Source: Planctomycetota bacterium
GTDB taxonomy: Bacteria > Planctomycetota > Planctomycetia > Planctomycetales > Planctomycetaceae
DNA: 64,000 nt
Assembly (NCBI GenBank): GCA_027618475.1
Contig: JAQCEJ010000007.1
Coordinates: 33,566-97,565 of the forward strand
Direction of reading: 5' to 3'
Part shown: positions 56,008-64,000 of the stretch, piece after piece
Layout: each line of letters starts with the position of its first letter
Numbering within the stretch: the stretch's first letter is position 1
Program-made: the position numbers and the translations under genes
Notes under the pieces: model-generated
What the model saw: the letters and a program-made list of their open reading frames with translations, nothing else
Database searches by the model: none
What the model was told of the DNA's origin: nothing

Positions 56008-59000
56008 TTATTCGGTGCCGAGCGGGTTTGATGGACTTTCCATCGGCTGATGTTCGGCGGGCGTTTCACTCCCCGTCGCGGGCTTCGACTCGCTGAACCA
56101 GCGAATGACGTAATAGAACACCGGCGTAAAGAATATGCCGAAGATGGTGACCCCGAGCATTCCGCTGAAGACGGCGATTCCGAGCGTTGCACGCATTTCG
56201 GCACCGGCTCCCTGGGCGAGCACCAGCGGCACCACGCCGAGAATGAATGCGAACGACGTCATCAGAATCGGTCGCAGACGCAGACGGCAGGCGTCGACGG
56301 TCGCTTCGAAGCGGGGCTTTCCTTCGTCCTGCAGCTGCTTGGCAAATTCGACGATCAAGATCGCGTTCTTCGCCGCCAGTCCGACGAGCACCACGAGTCC
56401 GATCTGCACGAAGATATTGTTGTCGAGCCCGGCGATGACGACGCCGACCAGCGCCGCGAGAATGCACATCGGCACGATCAGGATAATCGCCACCGGCAGC
56501 GACCAGCTTTCATACTGGGCAGCGAGAACCAGAAAGACGAACACCACGGCGAGAGGGAAAACGAGTTTCGTCAGCAGATCCTGCGAAGCGAGAATTTGCT
56601 GATACGTCAGTTCCGTCCATTCGAAACCGAGGCCTTGCTGTAATTCGGTTCTGGCGAGCTGTTCCATAATCGCGATCCCTGCCCCCGAACTGACCCCCGG
56701 TGCCGTGCTGCCGGTGATTTCGGCGGACGGATAGAGTTTATAGCGGTTCACGATCGCAGGGCCGCTGGTGTTTTTGATCGTGACCAGCGTTCTGAGCGGC
56801 ATGACCACCCCCTGGGCATTGCGCACTTCGAGCCGACCGATGTCTTCGATCTGCATGCGCGATTTCGGCTCGGCCTGCACATTGACCTGCCAACTCCGGT
56901 TCTGGAACGAGAAATCGTTGACGTACGCCGAGCCGAGATACGCCTGCAACGTGCCGTGTACATCGTCGAGAGAAATCCCGCTCGATTTCACCTTTTCGCG
57001 GTCGATCTCGACGTACAACTGCGGCTGCGCGACGCTGAATGTGGAAATCAATCCTCCCAACCGCGGATCGTTGCGGCCGACTTCGGCGAGATTTTGCACG
57101 GCCCCCTGAAGGGCGCGCAAACCCGCTCCGGTACGGTCTTCGATTTGTAGCTTGAAACCGCCGGTGCTGCCGAGACCCTCCACCGGAGGAGCCCCGAAGA
57201 CGGCGGCGACCCCTTCCTGATGTTGACTGAACTTGGCTCGCAGCTTGCGGGCAATCGCATTTGCCGAAAGTTCGGGATCTCCGGCACGTTCTTCGAACGG
57301 CTTGAGAATGATGAACATTCCGCCGACGTTGCTGATGTTCGCGCTGAGAATCGTCGAATACCCCGGCAGGTCGATCGTGCTGGCGACACCGGGGATTTCG
57401 CGGGCTTCCTCACTCAGTTGCTTGACGAGCGCGTCGCTCCGTTCGAGACTGGCTCCGTCGGGAAGCTGCACGTTGGCGACGAGGTAGCCTTTATCCTGCT
57501 CGGGAATAAACCCCTGCGGCACGCTGACGAGCGTGAAGTACGTCAACCCCATCAAACCCGCATACACCACCAGAACGATCACGCATAATCGCAGAATCAA
57601 CGCGACAATTGAGCCGTAACCTTTAATCGTGATGTCGAAGACCCAGTTGAACCCCTGGAAGAATTTGCCGAGAATTGAATTGACGAAGCCCCCCAGGAAC
57701 CAACCGGCGAGGGAACCGGCGGCGAAGACTCCGAACCGTACCCAGACGGGGGCGTGAACCGGTGTATGTCCCCCTTCGGCCGCGTGCTCGGGTGCAAATC
57801 CTAATGCTGCCGCGACCGCTGACAATACGAACGTGTAGGCGATCAGCCCGCCAATAATGGCAATACCGAACTTAGGCAACGCCTCCTGTCGGGCATGGTT
57901 ATCCCCGTGAGCGTGCGGCTTGAGCAGCAGTGCACACAACGCCGGACTGAGCGTCAATGAGTTAAACGCCGAGATGACCGTCGACGCGGCGATCGTTAAC
58001 GCAAACTGTTTGTAGAATTGCCCACTGATACCCGCCATGAACGCCGTCGGCACGAACACCGCACACAGAACCAAAGCGATGGCGATCACCGGACCGGTGA
58101 CTTCTTCCATCGCCTTACGGCTGGCGTCGCGAGGTTTCATCCCTTCGGACATCCAACGTTCGACGTTCTCGACGACGACGATCGCGTCGTCGACGACGAT
58201 ACCGATCGCCAGCACCAGCCCGAACAGCGACAGGTTATTGAGCGAAAATCCGAGTATCGCCATGCAGGCAAAGGTACCGATGAGTGAAACCGGAACGGCC
58301 ACCATCGGGATGATCGTCGCCCGCCAGTTCTGCAAAAACACGAGCACGACGATAAATACCAGCACGAAGGCTTCGATCAGCGTGTGGTAAACGCTGAGAA
58401 TCGACTCTTCGACGAAAACCGTCGTGTCGTATTCGATGCGATAGTCGACACCGGCGGGAAAGATCGTCGCCTTCATGTCTTCCATGCGGGCGCGAATTAT
58501 TTGTGCGGTGTCGAGTGCGTTCGAACCCGGAAGTTGAAACACGGCGAGCGTGACCGAGGGGTCACCGCTGAGGTAACTGTTGACATCGTAGTTTTTGGCG
58601 CCGAGCTCGACACCCTTTTCGACCACCTGTCCTTTCGCATTCAGGACGGAATCGCGAACGACATCGCGAATGTAAACCAGCTGCCCCTGACTCCCCTGCT
58701 TCACGACAATATCTTCGAATTGCTCGACCGTCGTCAGTCGTCCCTGGGCGTTGATGGGGAGCTGAAACGGCACCGCGGCGCCCCCTTGTACGGGAGGCTG
58801 ACCGATGCGCCCGGCGGCCACCTGCACATTCTGTTCACGGATCGCCTGGAGCACATCGCCGGCGTTCATATCGCGAGCGGCGAGCTTATTGGGGTCGAGC
58901 CAGATGCGCATGCTGTAGTCGCGCGGTCCCAGAAACGCGACATCGCCAACTCCTTTGATGCGGGCAAGGTCGTCCTTGACGTTGAGGGCGGCGAAGTTGC

Positions 59001-59466
59001 TGAGATAGAGTTGATCTTTGCTCGCATCGGGCGAAATTAAGTTCACGCATAACAAAATGCTGGGCGATTTTTTCTTCGTCGTGACGCCGATGCGTTTGAC
59101 CTCTTCGGGGAGTTTGGCTTCCGCTACCGCAACGCGGTTTTGCACCAGCACCTGAGCCGTATCGAGATTTGTTCCCAGTTCGAACGTTACGTCGAGCATC
59201 ATTTGACCGTCGTTCGTACATTTCGACGACATGTACAACATTCGCTCGACGCCGTTGATTTCCAGTTCGATGGGAGTCGCGACCGTCTCGGCGACGGTGG
59301 CGGCGTTAGCTCCCGGATACGTCGCTGTCACCTGAACCGTCGGCGGCGCGACGTCGGGATACTGAGCGATCGGCAACTGACTCAGCGCGACGACGCCCAC
59401 GATGACGATGACGATCGAAAGGACCGAAGCAAAGATCGGTCGGTCGATGAAAAAATGCGAGAGCAT
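56008..59466 (-). CDS. RND (HAE1/AcrB-type) efflux permease
   Basis: A 1152-residue inner-membrane proton antiporter from ATG 59466 (an ATG nine codons upstream is less likely). Opening MLSHFFIDRPIFASVLSIVI is typical. The proton-relay residues are present: the double aspartate in GIVVDDAIVVVENVE near TM4 and the lysine in GLAAKNAILIVEFAK near TM10. Between TM6 and TM7, after LLLKPH, there is an insertion of about 80 residues with two additional hydrophobic segments (IAIIGGLIAYTFVLSAVAAAL and FGVFAAGSLAGWFLGGF), making the protein about 100 residues longer than AcrB. It is 72 bases downstream of its adaptor gene. Substrate unknown. Confidence 0.93.
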   Translation of the reverse strand: MLSHFFIDRPIFASVLSIVIVIVGVVALSQLPIAQYPDVAPPTVQVTATYPGANAATVAETVATPIELEINGVERMLYMSSKCTNDGQMMLDVTFELGTNLDTAQVLVQNRVAVAEAKLPEEVKRIGVTTKKKSPSILLCVNLISPDASKDQLYLSNFAALNVKDDLARIKGVGDVAFLGPRDYSMRIWLDPNKLAARDMNAGDVLQAIREQNVQVAAGRIGQPPVQGGAAVPFQLPINAQGRLTTVEQFEDIVVKQGSQGQLVYIRDVVRDSVLNAKGQVVEKGVELGAKNYDVNSYLSGDPSVTLAVFQLPGSNALDTAQIIRARMEDMKATIFPAGVDYRIEYDTTVFVEESILSVYHTLIEAFVLVFIVVLVFLQNWRATIIPMVAVPVSLIGTFACMAILGFSLNNLSLFGLVLAIGIVVDDAIVVVENVERWMSEGMKPRDASRKAMEEVTGPVIAIALVLCAVFVPTAFMAGISGQFYKQFALTIAASTVISAFNSLTLSPALCALLLKPHAHGDNHARQEALPKFGIAIIGGLIAYTFVLSAVAAALGFAPEHAAEGGHTPVHAPVWVRFGVFAAGSLAGWFLGGFVNSILGKFFQGFNWVFDITIKGYGSIVALILRLCVIVLVVYAGLMGLTYFTLVSVPQGFIPEQDKGYLVANVQLPDGASLERSDALVKQLSEEAREIPGVASTIDLPGYSTILSANISNVGGMFIILKPFEERAGDPELSANAIARKLRAKFSQHQEGVAAVFGAPPVEGLGSTGGFKLQIEDRTGAGLRALQGAVQNLAEVGRNDPRLGGLISTFSVAQPQLYVEIDREKVKSSGISLDDVHGTLQAYLGSAYVNDFSFQNRSWQVNVQAEPKSRMQIEDIGRLEVRNAQGVVMPLRTLVTIKNTSGPAIVNRYKLYPSAEITGSTAPGVSSGAGIAIMEQLARTELQQGLGFEWTELTYQQILASQDLLTKLVFPLAVVFVFLVLAAQYESWSLPVAIILIVPMCILAALVGVVIAGLDNNIFVQIGLVVLVGLAAKNAILIVEFAKQLQDEGKPRFEATVDACRLRLRPILMTSFAFILGVVPLVLAQGAGAEMRATLGIAVFSGMLGVTIFGIFFTPVFYYVIRWFSESKPATGSETPAEHQPMESPSNPLGTE

Positions 59467-59538
59467 GTGGTTGTCGTCCTGCCGATATGGCACCAGAGAG
59501 GAAGTAAGTCGGCTACCCGTTCGAGAAAATTACACCGC

Positions 59539-60726
59539 TTATTTCGCGGCAATCGCGTTGCTTTCTGTGTCGACCGGATCGACGGCATAACCGATTCGGG
59601 CGCGCTGTTGACCGAGGACGATCACCCATTCGTCAGGTTTCAGACCTTCGTCTTTTTCGTCCACCGGCAGCGTCACGCGCATGCCGTCTTCAAGCAGTTT
59701 TCCCAACTTGATGTCCCGTCGTTTCACTTCCTTGTTCTCGTTCAGGCACAGCAGGTATTTCTTATCCTGATCCGAAAGCACAGCCGTATCGGGGACAAGA
59801 ACCGCCTTGTACGGATCGCTGACGGCGACTCGTACGCGAACGCGGCCACCAGGGACGAACTGACCATCGGCATTGTCGGTCTTACCGCGAATTTGAATGG
59901 TTCCCGTCGCCGCATCAATGCGGTTTTCGGCGAAGTCGAGAACGCCTTTGTGGGGAAATCCTTCATCGATTTCCAGACCGAATTCGAACGGGATTTCCGC
60001 TTCTTCCAGCGGCTTTAGCTTTTCGGTCGAGGATGTTTGGCGTCGCCGGCGGTATTCGAGCAGTGCGCGTTCGTCGACCGAAAAGTTGACGCGAATCGGA
60101 TCGAGCGCAACAATCGTCGTGAGTACCGGATCGCTTCCCCCGGCATTGACGAGGTTTCCTTCCGTCAATAACGCTCGACTGATCTTGCCGCCGATGGGTG
60201 CCGTCATTTTCGAGTAGCTCAATTCGAGTTCACGTCGGCGGACTTCTTCCTGGGCAGCACTGATTTGAGCTTCGAGCGATTTGCGCTTCCCTTCGGCTTC
60301 TTCGACGTCGCGTTCGGTGGCAACGGTTTTCGCGAAGAGTTCTTTTTGACGACGCTCTTCATTGGCGGCGACGACCAGTTGTGCTTCGAAAATCTTGACC
60401 TGTTCGGTTGCCCGGTCAACCTCTGACTGAAACGGTCTCGGATCGAGCTCGAACAACAGATCTCCCGCATTGACGATCTGACCATCGACGAATTGAACTT
60501 TGTCGATGTGGCCGCGAACACGCGCGCGGACTTCGACCGTCGCCGCGGCTTCGGTGCGGCCGTTGTACTCGTCGTAGTTGACCAGTTCGCGAACTTCAGG
60601 ATGTGCTACAGTCACTTTCGGCGGCGGAGTAGAAATGGGAGTTGCCTCGACCGTACAACCGCCGGCCAGCACGAGAGTGGCCAGTCCGATTGGCGACGCA
60701 GCGACGTAAAGAGTCAGGTTTCTCAC
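59539..60726 (-). CDS. RND efflux periplasmic adaptor lipoprotein (membrane fusion protein)
   Basis: A 395-residue adaptor linking the permease to an outer-membrane channel. The N-terminus carries a lipobox LVLAGGC with Cys24, so it is a lipoprotein. Following are the barrel/lipoyl segments (VRARVRGHIDKVQFVDGQIV and LTEGNLVNAGGSDPVLT), a coiled-coil hairpin rich in Glu/Lys/Gln (about residues 105-170) and a beta-barrel domain. It sits directly upstream of the permease in the normal order. No TolC-type gene is in the window, so the outer-membrane component must be encoded elsewhere or be shared. Confidence 0.92.
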   Translation of the reverse strand: MRNLTLYVAASPIGLATLVLAGGCTVEATPISTPPPKVTVAHPEVRELVNYDEYNGRTEAAATVEVRARVRGHIDKVQFVDGQIVNAGDLLFELDPRPFQSEVDRATEQVKIFEAQLVVAANEERRQKELFAKTVATERDVEEAEGKRKSLEAQISAAQEEVRRRELELSYSKMTAPIGGKISRALLTEGNLVNAGGSDPVLTTIVALDPIRVNFSVDERALLEYRRRRQTSSTEKLKPLEEAEIPFEFGLEIDEGFPHKGVLDFAENRIDAATGTIQIRGKTDNADGQFVPGGRVRVRVAVSDPYKAVLVPDTAVLSDQDKKYLLCLNENKEVKRRDIKLGKLLEDGMRVTLPVDEKDEGLKPDEWVIVLGQQRARIGYAVDPVDTESNAIAAK

Positions 60727-61154
60727 GATCAGATTCCTTCGAAATGAATTGACGCCAGAGGAAAGGCGCTCGATCCGATGCTAACGCGATTTCAACATGT
60801 TTTCAACGCTAGTGGAAAGTCACTGGACTGAATTCGCACATGTGGCGACATCACATCGTGGTGATCGTGTTAATAATCGATAAACTCTTACTTATCATCA
60901 ACAAGAAACGATAACAGAGAATTGACGATCGAATTAGGCAGGTGTAGCATGATGGAAAATATCATCTCGAACATTACGGAAAGTTCAAACGATTCATGAC
61001 ACACCGCTCGTGTCGACGAATCGAGGGCAACGATCTCCCCATCGCACAGACTTATTTTGTGCTTATTTCGTGACGGCGTTTTTTCCTCTCGCCCTCGCGA
61101 CCCATCATTTGCGATCGAATCAATCCCCGGAATCTATTCTCAGAAAGTTCATTC
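60727..61154. other. Intergenic region upstream of the RND operon
   Basis: About 430 AT-rich bases between divergent genes, expected to contain both promoters. A 17-codon frame near 60950-61000 has only a weak ribosome site. No regulator gene (TetR or similar) accompanies the efflux operon here. Confidence 0.5.
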
Positions 61155-61802
61155 ATGTCTGATCTGAATACACTGGATGAAAGGCTGAACGCTGAGTTCT
61201 CGGCCTTTCAGAGCAAAGCCGAAGAACTTCAAGTCGCGGCAAAATAAAAATACGAGGCGAGGGAAACGCGATTTCGGGAAACATTTATGCCCGCGGCGAA
61301 CCATGTCGTACAACTCGTCAAGCCGCGATTGCAAGTTCTCGTCGAACGCTTTAAGGACCACGTAAACGTTGTTCCCGACATACGCGAGCATGTGCGTGAA
61401 GTTCATGTTAAATTTAACTCGCCGCTTGCCAGTATCGTGCTCACATTTCGTCTGAGTCATGATGCTGAAGTGAGGAATCTGGTTTTTGACGAAGATCTCG
61501 AAATCTTGCCGATCCTGATGCAGTACAACAAGCACGCACGGTTCGTGGTCCCTCTTGATCGCATCGAGGATGAGAAGATCGTCGCCTGGTTTGACGACCG
61601 CATTGTCGAGTTTGTGCTGACGGTCGCAGCGCTTCATCGCAACCCATACTATTTGAAAGGCCATCTGGTCACCGATCCCGTTGCCGGTGTCGAAATGCCC
61701 AAGTATGCGGCAAAATCCACGTTGGAAGCGGATGGGACGATCTATTATTTCATCAGCGACGAGACGAAAGAACAATTCGTCATGCAACGCGCTTCCAATT
61801 GA
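61155..61802 (+). pseudogene. Conserved-looking gene interrupted by an in-frame TAA
   Basis: An ATG at 61155 opens a 30-codon frame (start MSDLNTLDERL, ending QVAAK) that meets TAA at 61245-61247. The same frame continues without break past the stop through KYEARETRFRE to ATG 61287 and on to 61802, giving a 171-residue product if translation starts there. The two parts read as one helical N-terminus joined to a globular domain of about 170 residues containing FKDHVNVVPDIREHVREVHV and DRIEDEKIVAWFDDRIVEF. Either the gene has a nonsense mutation (for example CAA to TAA), the stop is read through, or the downstream ATG is the true start and the upstream part is chance. The family is not recognised, and no signal peptide or membrane segment is seen. 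Confidence 0.55.
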
Positions 61803-62099
61803 ACGCACGCATTCACAGGACGGCATTCCATTCGGAGGCATGACGTTTGAGTTTGTACGTGAGTTGAAACGGATGTGAAGCTCGTTCTAAACCGTGGTCG
61901 ATTTATCTCTTTTCGATGACAGACACCGAAGCCTTCACGTTCAAACAGTCGACGATTCAACGCAGCCGAGTGCCGTCGGCTCCTTTTAAGTCTTCTCAAA
62001 CAATCGCCGTGAGCACATGACTCGCAGGCATTAAACCCGATCCGAATCGGATGCCCGCGACGACGCAGCGGGACCGACTCCTCTTGACGAAAGGTTGAA

Positions 62100-63170
62100 A
62101 TGATGTCGATACCGAAGATATTACCCCTAAGAACGTTGGCGATTCCGGCCTTGTTGCTGCTGGCCTCAGCCGTCCTCGTCGCATTTCAGACCAAGGGCAA
62201 ATCTGAGGCACGGTCTGAAGGTGTTTCAGCGACTGCGGACGAATTTCTTGTCGCACAGGGAGAACCGAAATCCACCGGCAACAAGAAACAAAACGCAAAG
62301 CCAGAAACAAAATCAGCTAACATTCCTGCGGAAGAGAAACCCTTTTGGGATAGCGCCAAGGCCTTCGTCGACGCCTACGCCGACCGCGATGCCAAAGCGA
62401 TCGGTGAACTGTTTACCGAAGACGCTGAGTTCTTCGACGAATTCGGCGAAGCGACGATAGGCCGCGAGGCGATCATCGCGATGTTTCAAGCGGTGTTCGA
62501 TGGAGGCAAAGGTTCTTCGATCGATGAAATTATCATCGAAAGCGTTCGACCGATTACCGACAACGTCGTTCTCGAGGCAGGTGAGGTGGTATCGACCGCT
62601 TCGATTGGCGGCCCGGTTTTTCACAATCGTTATGTCGCACTTCATGTTAAAGGGAAAGATGGCAAATGGCGCATCAACACCCTGAAGGACCACCCGCGCG
62701 AACCGGGGGCGCGGCATGAACAACTTCTCCAGCTCGAATGGCTGATCGGAGAATGGGTCAACGAAGACGACAAGGCGGTCGTACATACCGATTGCGTTTG
62801 GTCTGAGGACAGTAATTATCTGCTCCGGACGTTTAGCGTTCATACATACGACGGTCGCACAATCGAGGGGGTGCAGCGCGTCGGCTGGGACGCCCACGAG
62901 AAAAAGCTTCGCTCGTGGACGTTCGATTCTGAAGGAGGATTTCTGACAGGTGAATGGTCGCGCGATGAAAACACGTGGGTTCTGACGCAACGCGGAGTGA
63001 ACGCCGAAGGCGAAACGATTTCTGGCACCGCAGTTTACACTGTCATCGACGCAGAAATGGTGACTTGGCAGTTGCAGAATGTCGTAGTGGGAGACAACGT
63101 CACGGCAGCAGGGCCCGTCGTGACAATGGTCCGCCGACCTCCCACACCGAAGGCCGCGACGAATCCGTAA
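62100..63170 (+). CDS. Secreted SnoaL/NTF2-like protein
   Basis: A 356-residue protein with a signal peptide or N-terminal anchor (hydrophobic about residues 12-30, IPALLLLASAVLVAF) and a polar linker to about residue 75. Residues about 80-205 match the NTF2/SnoaL fold of nuclear-transport-factor-like proteins: ADRDAKAIGELFTEDAEFFD then GREAIIAMFQAVFDGG. The C-terminal 150 residues are a second beta-rich domain (LEWLIGEWVNEDD, TYDGRTIEGVQRVGWD). Such proteins occur often in planctomycetes; binding or enzymatic role is unknown. AAAGG lies before tandem ATGs at 62100 and 62103. The next gene follows by 68 bases and may be co-transcribed. Confidence 0.8.
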   Translation: MMSIPKILPLRTLAIPALLLLASAVLVAFQTKGKSEARSEGVSATADEFLVAQGEPKSTGNKKQNAKPETKSANIPAEEKPFWDSAKAFVDAYADRDAKAIGELFTEDAEFFDEFGEATIGREAIIAMFQAVFDGGKGSSIDEIIIESVRPITDNVVLEAGEVVSTASIGGPVFHNRYVALHVKGKDGKWRINTLKDHPREPGARHEQLLQLEWLIGEWVNEDDKAVVHTDCVWSEDSNYLLRTFSVHTYDGRTIEGVQRVGWDAHEKKLRSWTFDSEGGFLTGEWSRDENTWVLTQRGVNAEGETISGTAVYTVIDAEMVTWQLQNVVVGDNVTAAGPVVTMVRRPPTPKAATNP

Positions 63171-63238
63171 CGGTCGATTATTATTCATTCAACTGTCGCT
63201 CGACTCGCGCGACTTACCATTGATTAAGGACTATGACT

Positions 63239-64000
63239 ATGAAAAAACAACTTCTAATTGTTGCTGGCATACTGGCGATTGTGTCGATGACGCTGCTTGA
63301 ACTCCACGCGCGCGGCCGAGGGGGCGGAGGTGGTTTCGGTGGCGGCGGTGGCGGATTCGGAGGAGGTGGTGGTGGTGCCCGTCCTTCGCCTTCCAGACCC
63401 GCGTCTCGTCCGTCATCACCCAGTTTCAGCCGCCCCAGCAGCGGAGGGGCTCGCCCGTCGGGCGGATCGCGTCCATCGGTCGGAAATCGGCCCTCTACGG
63501 GAAATCGGCCCTCAGCCGGCAATCGTCCCTCAGCCGGCAATCGTCCCGCGCCCGGCGGTCGTCCGGGGGGCAATCGTCCTTCCATTCAACCCGAACAAAG
63601 ACCAAGTCTGCCGAATGCTGGAAGTCGTCCGGAGTTCGGTGGTGGTGCAGGACGGCCGGGAGCGGCACAACGTCCCTCACAGCTTCCCTCGCGACCCGGT
63701 CCCGGTGGAGGTCAGGGCATCACGAATCGTCCCAGCACTACACTCCCCGGCCTTGGAAATCTACCTGGCGCCGGCAATCGTCCCGGTACAAGCGACCGTC
63801 CCGGTATCGGTAATCGTCCTGGAAACAGCGAACGCCCCTCCGTCGCCGATCGGCAATCTCAGCTTCAAGAGCGAATGGGAGACCGTACCGATAACCGAGG
63901 TGACAGGCAGGATAATCGAGGCGACCGGCAGGATGATCGTCAGGACCGATGGCAGGATTGGCACAACGACTGGCACGATCACCATGGCGACTGGTATCAC
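63239..64000 (+). CDS. Secreted Gly/Arg/Pro-rich repeat protein, partial (C-terminus off the window)
   Basis: Starts at ATG 63239 with AAGGA 8 bases upstream (an ATG six bases earlier is in frame but too close) and remains open for 254 codons to the window end. A signal peptide (hydrophobic about residues 5-20) is followed by a glycine-rich stretch (GGGGGFGGGG type), then six hexapeptide units of form G-[N/S/A]-R-P-[S/A]-x encoded by 18-bp DNA repeats, then further RPS/NRPG motifs, and finally an Asp/Arg/Gln-rich part turning into Trp/His repeats (DWHNDWHDHH). Low complexity suggests a structural or cell-surface protein, perhaps binding metal or polyanions. Function unknown. Confidence 0.75.
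   Translation, partial: MKKQLLIVAGILAIVSMTLLELHARGRGGGGGFGGGGGGFGGGGGGARPSPSRPASRPSSPSFSRPSSGGARPSGGSRPSVGNRPSTGNRPSAGNRPSAGNRPAPGGRPGGNRPSIQPEQRPSLPNAGSRPEFGGGAGRPGAAQRPSQLPSRPGPGGGQGITNRPSTTLPGLGNLPGAGNRPGTSDRPGIGNRPGNSERPSVADRQSQLQERMGDRTDNRGDRQDNRGDRQDDRQDRWQDWHNDWHDHHGDWYH
63446..63553 (+). repeat. 18-bp tandem repeat (six units)
   Basis: Six consecutive 18-base units, such as GGAAATCGGCCCTCAGCC and GGCAATCGTCCCTCAGCC, encode hexapeptides close to GNRPSA. Units 3-6 are nearly identical, and the first two are more diverged. A coding minisatellite of this type tends to vary in copy number. Confidence 0.75.

Noticed and set aside
61681..61878. A frame overlapping the end of the interrupted gene that continues about 25 codons past its stop
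   Set aside because: It could be a frameshifted C-terminus, but the first part is a shadow and there is no homologue to compare by eye.
63761..64000. A minus-strand frame at the window end with repeated I-P-V motifs
   Set aside because: The reverse complement of the repeat-rich secreted protein gene; the apparent repeats are an artefact of the coding repeats.

Overview
The window looks like chromosomal DNA of a planctomycete (phylum Planctomycetota, probably order Planctomycetales). This is inferred from gene content: a PVC-type cytochrome c protein with a beta-propeller and HEAT repeats, a serine-less SGNH-fold protein beside it, a beta-propeller fused to a di-haem cytochrome, a MoxR/DUF58 pair, and several small membrane or secreted proteins of planctomycete character. 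Base composition is moderately GC-rich, and codon bias leaves long antisense shadow frames over most genes. I saw no rRNA, tRNA, CRISPR array, insertion sequence or prophage. Most of the window is core metabolism, not an accessory island.

Layout. 1-5220 (minus): pepF, then metX-metW (methionine) running with overlaps into an ExbB/ExbD-like channel pair that leaves the window. 5519-8618: a small secreted protein (minus), then mazG and glgC (plus). 8836-23895 (minus): a complete 14-gene respiratory complex I operon, nuoA to nuoN in standard order, including the NADH-input genes E, F and G. 24260-27566 (plus): propeller/cytochrome protein and mnmE. 28098-37072 (minus): lysC, polA, coaE, rho, ribH, nusB, a housekeeping block with a candidate leader peptide overlapping the rho start. 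37325-41375 (minus): a C26-type amidotransferase lacking its cysteine, then an mlrC-type M81 peptidase overlapping an MFS transporter. 41452-45014: tsaE, a two-gene unknown module whose second protein looks HEPN-like, two membrane proteins and an Ldh-type dehydrogenase. 45015-50322 (plus): SGNH-like protein, giant PVC cytochrome protein, tsaB. 50694-55596: a 54-aa membrane protein, PPK2 with a CHAD protein (polyphosphate), then MoxR and DUF58. 56008-60726 (minus): an RND efflux pump (permease and lipoprotein adaptor, no outer-membrane channel nearby). 61155-64000 (plus): a gene split by an in-frame TAA, a secreted SnoaL-like protein, and a Gly/Arg/Pro repeat-rich secreted protein that runs off the end.

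No single system here is obviously undescribed. The best candidates for a second look are the stop-interrupted gene at 61155-61802, a family of ~65-90 bp palindromic intergenic elements (four copies: one inside the nuo operon, three around the DUF58 gene), a composite palindromic repeat that has become the 5' end of the PVC cytochrome reading frame, the HEPN-like two-gene module at 42024-42868, enzymes of two folds that have lost their nucleophile (C26 Cys to Gly; SGNH Ser to Gly/Thr), and the 28-codon leader overlapping rho. All functional calls rest on motif recognition by eye; no database search was run.
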